A DNA stretch of 64,000 nt, from positions 1 through 64,000 of the forward strand of contig JAKQBN010000078.1 in the NCBI GenBank assembly GCA_029559475.1, in the 5' to 3' direction. A program made the translations under genes and the position numbers. Under the pieces are notes generated by a model. The model was not told the origin of the DNA and searched no databases. It saw nothing but the letters and a program-made list of their open reading frames with translations. This document shows, piece by piece, positions 35,223 to 44,833 of this stretch. Each line of letters starts with the position of its first letter. Within the stretch, counting starts at the first letter, position 1. Origin of the DNA: a bacterium. Lineage in GTDB: Bacteria; UBA4055.

Positions 35223-38200
35223 ATGAAAAGAACAATTTATTTAATATCAGCAGCAGCGGTCTTACTTATAATCTGGACGTGCTCCGATCTTGAACATTCA
35301 AATCCGTTCGATTCCAGCTACGGCGATCCGGATCCGTTAAAAAAACTTGATCTCGTAATTGAAAAAATCGACAGGATAAAACTAGTCTGGGATGATGATT
35401 ATTACAGCAAGGACTCGAACTATACTTTTATAATTGACAGGAAGATAGGCGATACTGGTGCTTGGGAAGAAGAATATAAGATATTTAAAAGCAAATACAC
35501 TTCATTTACAGACTCATCGGCCGGTATTGACAAACTGAATTTTTATAGGGTTAAAGTGGCTTATGACAAGAATATTTCCGATCCGATCGAAACATCAATA
35601 CTAAACCCGTTCAATCCGCCGTCAGGGATTACTCTGAACAGAAAAGATATAAAAACAATTCAGATCAGCTGGAATGACAATTCCAACGGAGAGGACGGTT
35701 TCAAAATTGACAGATATTCGAACGGCGCATGGGTGACAGGATTCAAAACACTTGGTCAGAACGCTGCGACATGGACAGATTCCGCTGCCGTGCTTAATGA
35801 TTCTTTAAGATACAGGATCTACGGTTTCAGGAAAACCTATAATTCTCAGCAGGCTTTAACGAACCTGATAGACAATACATTACCCGCTCCGTCAAATTTA
35901 ATAGTACAGCAGAATGATGTAAGCACTTTCGAACTTAACTGGACAGACAACAGCACTGGAGAACAGGGTTTTATTGTCGAAAGAAGCATTGACGGCGGTT
36001 CTTATTCCGTATTAAGCACTTTACCCGCAAATACGACATCGTATATAGACACTTCAGTCAGCAAAGGAAAAAGTTTATCTGATGTATCTTACAGAGTTGT
36101 GTCTTATTTCGGTACATTCAAATCAGCTTATGCAGAGACTTCATCCGGAATAGAATTTCCCGCACCGGGTACGCTGTCCTATGAAAAGCTTACTATTTCA
36201 TCCATTAAGCTAAACTGGGCAGATAACAGTCTTTCTGAAGATGGTTTTAAAATTGAGAAAAAAGTAGGCGGTGGTTCATGGACTGCTTATGCTACTGTAA
36301 CCAAAAATACAACAACATGGACAGATGCAGCTGCCCAGATAAATCAGACAGTTCAATATAGAATTTATGCTTACAAAGGCATCAACACTTCTACTATTAC
36401 CGAAAGTTCGGTCATTGATAATACTTTCCCCGCGCCAACGGGCATTACTTTCACAAAAGTTTCGATCAGCTCAATTAAAATTGACTGGCTCGATAATTCA
36501 ACCGGAGAAGACGGTTTCAAAATTGACAGATCAGTCAACGGAACATGGACAAATTCTTATGCATCTGTAACTGGAAATATCAAAACTTATACTGATGCTA
36601 GCACACCTATAAATTCTACTGTTATTTACCGCGTTTACGCATATAAATCAACAAGCGTCTCTGCAACAATTTCGACATCTTCGATCGCGAACACTTTTCC
36701 GGCACCTTCAAATCCTTCGATAGTTCAGCTTGCTGTTAACTCTGTTAAAATAAGCTGGACAGATAACTCTACAGGCGAAGACGGATTTAAAATTGACAGA
36801 AAAAATGTTTCGGGTACTTGGACAACAGCCTACGGCTCAGTAGGCTCGAACATAACCGAATGGACAGATACCGCAGCCGCTATATCCGACAGCCTTCAAT
36901 ACAGAGTTTACGGTTACAAAGGAACAGCATATTCAGCTTACGCTTATACGAGAGCATCCGACCTGACATTTCCGCCGCCTACAAATGTAACCTACACCAG
37001 ACCGACAATAATTTCAATAAAATTGGACTGGGTTGACAACAGCACAGGCGAAACAGGATTTAAAATTGACCGATCGGTTGATGGCGGCGCTTGGGTTATA
37101 GCTTACGGCACTGTAAGTTCAGATGTTGTTACTTGGACTGATGCCAATGCACCGATAAATAAAAATATACAGTACAGAATTTACGGTTATACAGCCACAG
37201 ACGCATCCAGTTATGCCACTTCGGCAGTAATAGCAAATACATTTCCTGCGCCTGTTCTTAATGCTGTCACTCAGCAGACTGTAAGTTCATTTAAGCTTGA
37301 CTGGTCTGATAATTCCACCGGAGAAGACGGCTTTAAAATAGAAAGAAAAATTGATGCCGAAGCTTATGTTCAAATAGCTTCAGTCGGCGCAAATATTTTA
37401 ACTTATACGGATTCCTCAATTAACAAAAAAGGATATACAACTGTTTACTATAGGGTCAGAGCATTTAAAGGAACCGATTATTCAACATACAGCGAAAAAA
37501 CACAGACAATATCTTTTCCGGCTCCGTCAAACATAAATTATACAAAAACAAGCATAAGTTCAATAACAGTAAACTGGTCTGATAATTCAAACGGCGAAGA
37601 CGGTTTTAAGATTGATAAAAAAGTAGGATCTTCGGAATGGGTATTAACTTATGGAACAGCAGCCGCAAACGCAGTTTCATGGCTTGATTCAAATGCGGAG
37701 CCGAACACTTCTATTCAGTATAGAGTTTATGCTTACAAAGGAAGCAATGCATCAACAGCGAATTACAGCGCGACAATTGACAACACATTTCCTGCTCCGC
37801 TTAATATTTCAACAGAAAAGCTGACAATATCTTCGATAAAAGTAAATTGGACTGACAATTCAACAGGTGAAACCGGCTTCATAATTGACAGAAAAGTCGG
37901 AGTTGACGCATGGGCTGCTTATGATACAACGGCAACTAATGCAGTTACCTGGACTGACAATAGCGCAGTCATAAACGCTAATCTTCAATACAGAGTAAAA
38001 GGATATAAAGGCAGCTTTTATTCTAACTATCTTGAATCTTCACAGATCAGCAATATTTTTCCTGCACCAACAAATCTGATCCTGACTCAAGTCAAAAAAC
38101 TTCAAAAAGCCGTAACCATAAGGCTTGACTGGACGGATAATTCAACCGGCGAAGACGGATTTAAGATCTACAAGAAGAACGATGTCGGGAACTGGAACGA

Positions 38201-39950
38201 AGCAGGCACGGTTGCAAGCAATATTAAAACATGGTCTGACGCTTCCGCAGTGATCAATGACAGCCTTGCTTACAGAGTAAAAGGGTATAAAGGAACTTAT
38301 ACTTCAAATTACACACAGGCAGATGTAAGCTCTCTCACATTTCCGCCGCCCACAAACCTGACATATACAAAACTCGACCTGAATTCAATCAGACTGAACT
38401 GGACTGATAATTCCAACATGGAAGACGGTTTCAAAATTGATAAAAAAGTCGGAGACAATGCGTGGGTAACCGCATACGCATCAACTGCGGCAAACGCAGT
38501 AACATGGACAGACGATAACGCTGATGTCAATCAGACCTTACAGTACAGAGTTTATACATATTCAGGCAGTTTCGTATCCAATTATGTAGAAACAACAGCA
38601 ATAGACAACACATTCCCGGCACCAACAAATTTAACAACAACCCAGATCAGCATAACAAGCGCAAATATAGCTTGGAACGACAACAGCACCGGAGAAGATA
38701 AATTTGAAATAGAACGAAAACTCTCAGCCGATGCAACATATATCAAGATCGGAGAAATAACAGGCAGCGCTACAACAACAAAAGCATACACAGACACAAC
38801 AGTAGTCCCTTCAAGCACTTACGATTACAGAGTAAAAGCAGTATTCGGCACAAATTCGACAGCTTACATAACAAAAACAGGTTACGAGAACACATTCCAT
38901 GCTCCTACGAATCTTACAGCCAGTGTAGAGACTGACACTTCTATTAAGCTTGAATGGACAGACAATTCCTCTTTCGAATCTGGTTTTAAGATTGACCGTA
39001 AACTTGGAGTTACAGGCAGTTGGGAAACCGATTTTACTACACTTGGAGCTAATGTCAAAACATATACAAACACAGGACTCACAGCAGGTACAACCTACTA
39101 TTATAGAGTCCGTGCATATTTTTCAACATTTTACAGTGAATATACAAACGAAGTCAATGCAATTCCAACTGTGCCTGAAGGTTTTGCCTCAATCCCTACG
39201 GGCAGTTTCGACATGGGTAGTACAACTGGTGACAGCGATGAAGCACCTGTACACAGAGTGAACATAACAAGACCGTATTACCTTGGTAAATATGAAGTTA
39301 CTCAAAAAGAATGGCAGGATATAATGGGCAGTAATCCAGCGAGTAGCTTATATGGAATGGGAGAGAATTATCCAGTATATCATGTAAGTTGGTACTCAAT
39401 TCTTGTCTATTGTAATAAGCGAAGTATTACTGAAGGAATTACCCCTTGCTATACGATAAGTGGTAGTACTGATCCTATCACTTGGGGGAGCATACCGACT
39501 AGTTCAAATAGTACATGGGATGCCGTTACTTGTGATTTTAATGTAAAAGGTTACAGATTGCCTTCAGAGGCTGAGTGGGAATATGCCGCTAGATATAATG
39601 ACGGCAGGACATATCCTTGGGGTGAAACAGCTCCTTCAAGCACATTGTGTAATTTTGATGCTAATGTAGGAAAAACTACAATTGTCGGTGACTATTCATC
39701 AGGTATTAGTTCTCTTGGATTGTACGATTTGTCGGGCAATGTAGGTGAGTGGGTTTGGGATTGGTACGATACATATCCTATTGCTGAGCAGTCTGATCCA
39801 TTGGGTATAACAAGTGGAACTTACCGAGTTGTACGCAATAGCAATTATAACAATATTGCTTTTGCAATGCGTTGTTCGTTTCGGGGACATACTAATCCAT
39901 ATTCTTTAATTGTAGGTGATGGGGGGTTTCGATTAGCAAGGACGAAATAG
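35223..39950 (+). CDS. Giant lipoprotein with 14 FN3-like modules and a C-terminal FGE/sulfatase-fold domain
   Basis: A 1575-residue surface lipoprotein; the signal ends IIWTC, Cys20. From about residue 35 to 1315 there are 14 fibronectin-III-like modules of about 92 residues. Most carry PAPTN-like starts and the core W-DNSTGEDGFKIDR; the first is degenerate. The C-terminal 255 residues are an FGE-sulfatase (SUMF1-like) domain: IPTGSFDMGSTTGDSDEAPVH, KYEVTQKEWQDIMG, YRLPSEAEWEYAAR, YDLSGNVGEWVWDWY, GGFRLAR. The usual RGGSW is replaced by RNSNY. This fold can also be a C-type-lectin-like binding domain. AGGAG precedes the start. Base use becomes more T-rich from about 39,200. Confidence 0.9.
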   Translation: MKRTIYLISAAAVLLIIWTCSDLEHSNPFDSSYGDPDPLKKLDLVIEKIDRIKLVWDDDYYSKDSNYTFIIDRKIGDTGAWEEEYKIFKSKYTSFTDSSAGIDKLNFYRVKVAYDKNISDPIETSILNPFNPPSGITLNRKDIKTIQISWNDNSNGEDGFKIDRYSNGAWVTGFKTLGQNAATWTDSAAVLNDSLRYRIYGFRKTYNSQQALTNLIDNTLPAPSNLIVQQNDVSTFELNWTDNSTGEQGFIVERSIDGGSYSVLSTLPANTTSYIDTSVSKGKSLSDVSYRVVSYFGTFKSAYAETSSGIEFPAPGTLSYEKLTISSIKLNWADNSLSEDGFKIEKKVGGGSWTAYATVTKNTTTWTDAAAQINQTVQYRIYAYKGINTSTITESSVIDNTFPAPTGITFTKVSISSIKIDWLDNSTGEDGFKIDRSVNGTWTNSYASVTGNIKTYTDASTPINSTVIYRVYAYKSTSVSATISTSSIANTFPAPSNPSIVQLAVNSVKISWTDNSTGEDGFKIDRKNVSGTWTTAYGSVGSNITEWTDTAAAISDSLQYRVYGYKGTAYSAYAYTRASDLTFPPPTNVTYTRPTIISIKLDWVDNSTGETGFKIDRSVDGGAWVIAYGTVSSDVVTWTDANAPINKNIQYRIYGYTATDASSYATSAVIANTFPAPVLNAVTQQTVSSFKLDWSDNSTGEDGFKIERKIDAEAYVQIASVGANILTYTDSSINKKGYTTVYYRVRAFKGTDYSTYSEKTQTISFPAPSNINYTKTSISSITVNWSDNSNGEDGFKIDKKVGSSEWVLTYGTAAANAVSWLDSNAEPNTSIQYRVYAYKGSNASTANYSATIDNTFPAPLNISTEKLTISSIKVNWTDNSTGETGFIIDRKVGVDAWAAYDTTATNAVTWTDNSAVINANLQYRVKGYKGSFYSNYLESSQISNIFPAPTNLILTQVKKLQKAVTIRLDWTDNSTGEDGFKIYKKNDVGNWNEAGTVASNIKTWSDASAVINDSLAYRVKGYKGTYTSNYTQADVSSLTFPPPTNLTYTKLDLNSIRLNWTDNSNMEDGFKIDKKVGDNAWVTAYASTAANAVTWTDDNADVNQTLQYRVYTYSGSFVSNYVETTAIDNTFPAPTNLTTTQISITSANIAWNDNSTGEDKFEIERKLSADATYIKIGEITGSATTTKAYTDTTVVPSSTYDYRVKAVFGTNSTAYITKTGYENTFHAPTNLTASVETDTSIKLEWTDNSSFESGFKIDRKLGVTGSWETDFTTLGANVKTYTNTGLTAGTTYYYRVRAYFSTFYSEYTNEVNAIPTVPEGFASIPTGSFDMGSTTGDSDEAPVHRVNITRPYYLGKYEVTQKEWQDIMGSNPASSLYGMGENYPVYHVSWYSILVYCNKRSITEGITPCYTISGSTDPITWGSIPTSSNSTWDAVTCDFNVKGYRLPSEAEWEYAARYNDGRTYPWGETAPSSTLCNFDANVGKTTIVGDYSSGISSLGLYDLSGNVGEWVWDWYDTYPIAEQSDPLGITSGTYRVVRNSNYNNIAFAMRCSFRGHTNPYSLIVGDGGFRLARTK
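35620..39170 (+). repeat. Tandem 276-bp coding repeats (FN3 modules)
   Basis: About 13 recognisable units in frame, each with a GGA/GGC-GAA-GAC-GGT-TT core encoding GEDGF. Units have diverged at DNA level, so expansion is old, with conserved TGGAC-GATAA words at each core. Confidence 0.85.
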
Positions 39951-39986
39951 AGATTTTATAAATAATAAGAAAACAAAGGATATGTT

Positions 39987-40838
39987 ATGAAAAGGTTAAC
40001 TTGTTTTATAGGAAAAGCTAAAATCTCACAAAGAGATACCCATACATATTTTGATTGGGTTTTTGATGCTGAATACAGCGATGGTGAAAAAAAAGAATTT
40101 GTTTTTGCGAAGGATTATCAGATAGGTAATATTTATTTCGAAGAACTCATGAGAAGACACTTGATTATTGCTGTAGAAGAAAAAGTCTCTCCAGAATCGA
40201 AATATCTTAAGAAGGATGTGATTAAAAGTGTTAAGAAACGCTTAAAACACATAAAAGAATTTCCCGATGGAATTGAATCAAAACCACGGGACGATTTCTT
40301 TTTACAGTTAAATATAATAACATTCACAAAAGATTTTGTAATTTTTGATTTTGCCTTTACAGGATTTAAATATATTATCAGGAATATAGAGATGCCCATC
40401 GAATTGTATAATGAATTATCTGAAAGGTCATGTTTAAAATTAAGATTTAGTAAAGATTTTCAAGTTTTTATTTCACATGCTTTTGAAAATAAACCTATAG
40501 CTAAAAAAATAGCTGAGGATTTAACAAATAATGGATACCGAGCATGGTTTGATGAATGGGAGATAAAAGTTGGTGATTCGATTGTTGAAAAAATAAATGA
40601 AGGTATTAAAGACACTGCTTTTATGATTGTACTATTTTCTCGTTGTTCTGTTGAAAAATCTTGGGTAAAAAAGGAAATGAATGCCGGCTTCGTGGAGGAA
40701 TTAAAAAGGAAAAAGATATATGTATTACCTGCATTAATTGAAGATTGTGATATACCGCCACTGTTTTCAGATAAACGCTATGCAGATTTCACTGTTTCTT
40801 ATGAACTTGGAATTAATGAAATTTTAAAGTCATTGTGA
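39987..40838 (+). CDS. TIR-domain protein
   Basis: A 283-residue protein. The C-terminal domain from about residue 158 is a TIR domain: FQVFISHAFENKPIAKKIAE, then YRAWFDEWEIKVGDSIVEKI and FSRCSVEKSWVKKEMNAG. The Glu of that last stretch, near 230, is in the place of the catalytic Glu of NAD-cleaving TIRs. The N-terminal 155 residues are not recognised. Bacterial TIR proteins often act in phage defence by NAD depletion. AAAGGA precedes the ATG. The gene is AT-rich and begins 36 bp after the FN3 gene. Confidence 0.85.
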   Translation: MKRLTCFIGKAKISQRDTHTYFDWVFDAEYSDGEKKEFVFAKDYQIGNIYFEELMRRHLIIAVEEKVSPESKYLKKDVIKSVKKRLKHIKEFPDGIESKPRDDFFLQLNIITFTKDFVIFDFAFTGFKYIIRNIEMPIELYNELSERSCLKLRFSKDFQVFISHAFENKPIAKKIAEDLTNNGYRAWFDEWEIKVGDSIVEKINEGIKDTAFMIVLFSRCSVEKSWVKKEMNAGFVEELKRKKIYVLPALIEDCDIPPLFSDKRYADFTVSYELGINEILKSL

Positions 40839-40883
40839 TGATAATCTCGTTTATTAGTATTTATTTATTACACTGGATATATT

Positions 40884-41843
40884 GTGAGAAAAATGATGAA
40901 ATACAATGATAAAGCAAATAACTGTGAATATTATAAAGCTACGATAAATTCATTTAATAAATACATTTTGTATTGTGAAAAAATTTTAAATGGAAAGTTT
41001 TATTCTGACAAGATGATTTGCGAAAACATTTTTAGAGAAAAGATAAATTCAAAACATAAGTTTGAGGAATATTTACATAAAAGCATTTATATTTCAATGG
41101 ATTATGTAAAATACTTAAAAGAAACTGTGAATGAAGAAAATATTCATATATATCGGCATACATTAATGTGCTTAAGGATTGATCTTGAGTGGCTAATAGC
41201 AAATTTTGAAAAATATTGGTTGAAATCGGCGGATGGAATTATATTTACAAATGAGCGTAAAAAGAATTTAAATCCATCGGAACTGTATTTTGCAGCAAAG
41301 GCATTGTTTTTTATTGAAGAAAATAAAAATATCCAAGATTTGTATTTACGAGGCTTAAAACCCGCCGCAATGTTTTATATACGGCAACTAATAGAAGTTT
41401 ATGGCAGGAATATTTTAGGATATCATTCTATTGAAGATGAAAAAGGTAATCTGAAAAAGCAATTCACTCAATATGCATGGAAATTTATTAAAGAAGAACT
41501 TAAAAAGGACAACCCAAGAATCGAACTACCTTTTGATATTGATATTGTTTTGAGTATTAACAAGTGGGCTAACAGCTTCGTGCACTCAACATATCTATAC
41601 AATAGCTATATACAATTTTATGCCTTAAAAATGGTCAAGATGTTGTTTGATTCTAAAAGGAAGAAGATTAGAGTATATAATGGACGCTTAGTAGAGAAGT
41701 CTGAATGCAGTGATATAAGGATTACAAATTATGAATCTTTAAAATCTGACTTTGAGAAAAAGTTAAAAGAGATTAGTAAAGCCGAAGTAATCGTCAACTG
41801 GATGAAAGTTGACGATGTTGGGGCTTACATTATTAGCTTATAA
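40884..41843 (+). CDS. Helical protein, possibly HEPN-like
   Basis: A 319-residue, mostly helical, AT-rich gene product with no signal. Residues 175-181 read RNILGYH, fitting the RX4-6H pattern of HEPN ribonucleases, and a later helix has INKWANSFVHSTY. I recognise no family, so HEPN membership is only a suggestion. A GTG start at 40884 and ATGs at 40893 and 40896 are all possible. It is 45 bp after the TIR gene, consistent with one transcript. Confidence 0.7.
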   Translation: MRKMMKYNDKANNCEYYKATINSFNKYILYCEKILNGKFYSDKMICENIFREKINSKHKFEEYLHKSIYISMDYVKYLKETVNEENIHIYRHTLMCLRIDLEWLIANFEKYWLKSADGIIFTNERKKNLNPSELYFAAKALFFIEENKNIQDLYLRGLKPAAMFYIRQLIEVYGRNILGYHSIEDEKGNLKKQFTQYAWKFIKEELKKDNPRIELPFDIDIVLSINKWANSFVHSTYLYNSYIQFYALKMVKMLFDSKRKKIRVYNGRLVEKSECSDIRITNYESLKSDFEKKLKEISKAEVIVNWMKVDDVGAYIISL

Positions 41844-41881
41844 CATTTAGAAATATCGATTTGACTAAAGTAGGAGTTACA

Positions 41882-42127
41882 ATGCTAAAAAAAGAATACT
41901 TAAAACACAACGGGTTTAATTTCGAAATAAGAATTAATACTATTGATGACAAACATTGTGTCATAGTGTTTATTGATGATTTTCAGGTGAGCCCGATATA
42001 TTCAGTTGATATTGGATATGAAAAAGAGTATTTTAAGCAACACGAGGTTAGCTTAGTCAAACAACTTGTAGAAATGGCAAAGAAAGACATTGAAAACGAT
42101 ATTTTTTTTGGAGGCTGTCAAATATAA
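41882..42127 (+). CDS. 81-residue protein of unknown function
   Basis: A small acidic protein beginning MLKKEYLKHNGFNFEI. The predicted fold is beta strands followed by a helix, VSLVKQLVEMAKKDIEND. GTAGGAG lies well placed before ATG 41882; an upstream TTG is less likely. It is 3 bp before the two-TM gene, so coupling is likely. A small partner or antitoxin-like role is possible but unproven. Confidence 0.7.
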   Translation: MLKKEYLKHNGFNFEIRINTIDDKHCVIVFIDDFQVSPIYSVDIGYEKEYFKQHEVSLVKQLVEMAKKDIENDIFFGGCQI

Positions 42128-42130
42128 AGA

Positions 42131-42943
42131 ATGTTAAAAAGAAAGAAAAACACAAAAAGAATACAGCATGCGAATTACTATAGAATTGTCAAAGTAGTAA
42201 AATGTTTTGTAAAAACTAATTGGTTTCATATTATCGCTATTTTCTTCATTGCGTGTATGATATTCTTAAAAAATTTAACAAAAGATTGGAGTCCAATAAT
42301 AAATGTCCCTTGCGATACAATCAATTACTATTGGGATATTTTAATCAGTTTAGGAATCAGTTATACCGCAGGATTTATTTTTTACCTATTGGTTGTATAT
42401 TTTCCAGAGCAGCAAAAACGAACAAATGTGGAAACTAGCCTTAATACTTTATTTAGAACTATCCAAACTAATGCATGTAAATATTTGGATGAAACCTTCA
42501 AGGCTTTTGGGTATGAATTTCCAGCTACTACGAATTTAAAAGATACTTTTTCAAAAAACAACTTGAATAATGACCCTTTCAAAGTACTTTCTAATTCAAT
42601 AACTGAATCAGATATTTTAAATTTATATGAAAACACAAATAATAGATACGAAATAATAATTCAAACTTCTTCAAAGATATTATCATGCAGAGATAAATTA
42701 ATTCCATACATACAATACATGAATAAGGATGAATTAATTTGTTTCTCTGCTTTAGAAGATATAAGAATATTTGATCATATCTCTAACCTACCTAAAATTG
42801 GATATTATTTTTATGATACTCTTGACGAAGTATTAGATCTTATCAAAAAGACTGAAAAAATATTAGATAGCGACTTTGAATATATAGCTGCATATAAAAA
42901 TCCAGAAAAAGAAATCTATGAAATATTAAATACACATGTATAG
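42131..42943 (+). CDS. Two-TM membrane protein of unknown function
   Basis: A 270-residue protein with a basic N-terminus, transmembrane segments at about 33-50 (HIIAIFFIACMIF) and 70-92 (ISLGISYTAGFIFYLLVVYF), then about 175 residues of cytosolic helical domain. This layout recalls membrane effector or sensor subunits next to TIR genes, but no family is recognised. The gene is AT-rich. No strong ribosome binding site, suggesting coupling to the small upstream gene. Confidence 0.7.
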   Translation: MLKRKKNTKRIQHANYYRIVKVVKCFVKTNWFHIIAIFFIACMIFLKNLTKDWSPIINVPCDTINYYWDILISLGISYTAGFIFYLLVVYFPEQQKRTNVETSLNTLFRTIQTNACKYLDETFKAFGYEFPATTNLKDTFSKNNLNNDPFKVLSNSITESDILNLYENTNNRYEIIIQTSSKILSCRDKLIPYIQYMNKDELICFSALEDIRIFDHISNLPKIGYYFYDTLDEVLDLIKKTEKILDSDFEYIAAYKNPEKEIYEILNTHV

Positions 42944-43047
42944 GATTGTCAGAATGCCTTTAATTCTTTTATATTACTGCCGTTATTACAATGCTGAATT
43001 ATTTTTGTACGATTATCAAAATAACAACTGACTTAAAGGATAGAATT

Positions 43048-44700
43048 ATGCATATAAAGCAAATCTTAGAAAACACTCTCACTAACCTCATCCAGACTTG
43101 GGAAAACGAGGTTATTGAGTTCAAGGAAGCGAACGATAATTTTCCGACTTCGGATATCGGGAAGTATTTTTCTGCTTTATCGAATGAAGCTAACTTGAAG
43201 GAGAAAGAGCGTGCTTGGCTTGTGTTCGGCGTTCATAATAAAACTCGAAAGATAGTCGGTACTGATTATAGGATGGAACCGGAAAGGCTTCATAGCCTTA
43301 AAATGCAGATTTCGCAGAGAACAGAGCCGAGTGTTACTTTCCGTAATATTCACGAAGTTTACACAGACGGTTTAAGGGTGATTCTATTTGAAATTCCTTC
43401 TGCACCGGTTGGTATTCCTATTTCGTGGAACGGACATTATTATTCTCGTTCCGGTGAGAGCTTGGTTTCTCTCGGTTTGAATAAGCTCGATGAGATCAGA
43501 AAGCAGACTGCGGCATCAGATTGGACTGCAAAGGTAGTTGATGAAGCTACGCTTGATCATCTTGACCCTGATGCTATTGAGAAGGCTCGTGAGGCTTACG
43601 GAGAAAAATATTCAAACCGCTTTTCAGAATCAGAAATAAAAAAATGGTCTTTGCCTGTTTTTCTCGACAGGGCAAGGCTGACGATATCGGGTAAGATCAC
43701 AAGGACGACTTTGATTCTTCTCGGTAAAAAAGAATCTTCGCATTTCCTTCTTCCTTATCCGTCTCAGATCACATGGAAACTTGTTGACAAAGAAAAGGCT
43801 TACGAACATTTCGCACCGCCTTTTTTGTTGAGTACCACTGAGCTTTATCAAAAAATAAGAAATTATCAGATCAGAATTCTACCTGAAAACAGCCTGATCC
43901 CCGTTGAAGTTTCCAAATACAAACAGAAAGTAATTCTTGAAGCTCTTCATAACTGTATAGCTCATCAGGATTATACAAAGAATTCCAGAATTATCGTAAC
44001 GGAGTATGTGGATAAACTTTCCTTTGAGAATGTCGGCAGTTTTTATGAGGGTAATCCTGAAGATTATATCTCCGGATCAAAAACACCTCACAGTTATAGA
44101 AATTCATTTCTCGCTCAGGCAATGGCTGAACTAAAAATGATAGATACATTAGGCTACGGCATTCATGAAATGAATACGGAACAGGCGAAAAGATATTTCC
44201 CTCTGCCTGATTATGATCTTTCGGAGCCGGGAGTTGTCAAAGTTTCGATATACGGTAAAGTATTCGATCCTGCTTACAGCAACCTGCTCATTCAGAATCC
44301 CGAACTTGCATTAGAGGATATTATAGCTCTTGACAGAGTACAGAAAAAGCTTCCTTTGACGGATGAAATGATTAAAAGGTTGAGGTCAGCTCAGCTTATA
44401 GAAGGCCGGAAGCCGAACTTTCACATATCGTTAAAAGTAGCGAAAGTGACAGACAAGAAAGTTGACTATATAAAAACCAAAGGCTTTGATGATTCATACT
44501 GTAAAGACTTGATCCTTGAGTTCATAAAAAAGTGGGGTGAAATATCCCGCAAACAAGCTGAAGATCTTCTTTGGGATAAATTACCTGATATTTTAGATGA
44601 TAAAGCTAAAAAAATAAAAGTAATGAATGTGTTACAATCACTGCGGAAAAAAGAAAAGATATTTCTCGATGAAGGGAAAAAGTGGAAAATCGTGAAGTAA
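43048..44700 (+). CDS. AlbA_2/Schlafen-type putative DNA/RNA-binding ATPase
   Basis: A 550-residue protein of the group long annotated as RecG-related. The N-terminal AlbA_2 domain reads ENEVIEFKEANDNFPTSDIG and LVFGVHNKTRKIVGTDY. A GHKL-type ATP-binding part follows with EALHNCIAHQDY, LSFENVGSF and LGYGIHEM. The last 150 residues look like winged helices. The start at 43048 has AAAGGAT; upstream codons are not conserved-looking. It is less AT-rich than the TIR block, so it may have a separate origin. Confidence 0.85.
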   Translation: MHIKQILENTLTNLIQTWENEVIEFKEANDNFPTSDIGKYFSALSNEANLKEKERAWLVFGVHNKTRKIVGTDYRMEPERLHSLKMQISQRTEPSVTFRNIHEVYTDGLRVILFEIPSAPVGIPISWNGHYYSRSGESLVSLGLNKLDEIRKQTAASDWTAKVVDEATLDHLDPDAIEKAREAYGEKYSNRFSESEIKKWSLPVFLDRARLTISGKITRTTLILLGKKESSHFLLPYPSQITWKLVDKEKAYEHFAPPFLLSTTELYQKIRNYQIRILPENSLIPVEVSKYKQKVILEALHNCIAHQDYTKNSRIIVTEYVDKLSFENVGSFYEGNPEDYISGSKTPHSYRNSFLAQAMAELKMIDTLGYGIHEMNTEQAKRYFPLPDYDLSEPGVVKVSIYGKVFDPAYSNLLIQNPELALEDIIALDRVQKKLPLTDEMIKRLRSAQLIEGRKPNFHISLKVAKVTDKKVDYIKTKGFDDSYCKDLILEFIKKWGEISRKQAEDLLWDKLPDILDDKAKKIKVMNVLQSLRKKEKIFLDEGKKWKIVK

Positions 44701-44706
44701 AAATTT

Positions 44707-44833
44707 ATGCGAACTTTTGGTAAGTTTTTATGCGAAAATGTCACTATTTATTCGATTTTATAGCTAAAAGTGTAAAAAAGATAATGCGAAAATAATGCGA
44801 AAATAATGCGAACTTATGAGAACCTTATGCGAA
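44707..44833 (+). repeat. Six ATGCGAA heptamers
   Basis: Copies start at 44707, 44730, 44784, 44795, 44806 and 44827. The middle three form a strict 11-bp period. They directly follow the Schlafen-type gene's stop. Confidence 0.8.

Noticed and set aside
35620-39170. CRISPR-like periodicity
   Set aside because: The 276-bp period is a coding FN3 repeat in frame, not short repeats with unique spacers. No CRISPR array is visible anywhere.
39950-44700. Reverse transcriptase for a diversity-generating retroelement
   Set aside because: No protein in the island has reverse-transcriptase motifs such as YxDD.
44707-44833. ATGCGAA repeats as a CRISPR or origin
   Set aside because: Too short and irregular, no spacers, and no dnaA or partition genes near.
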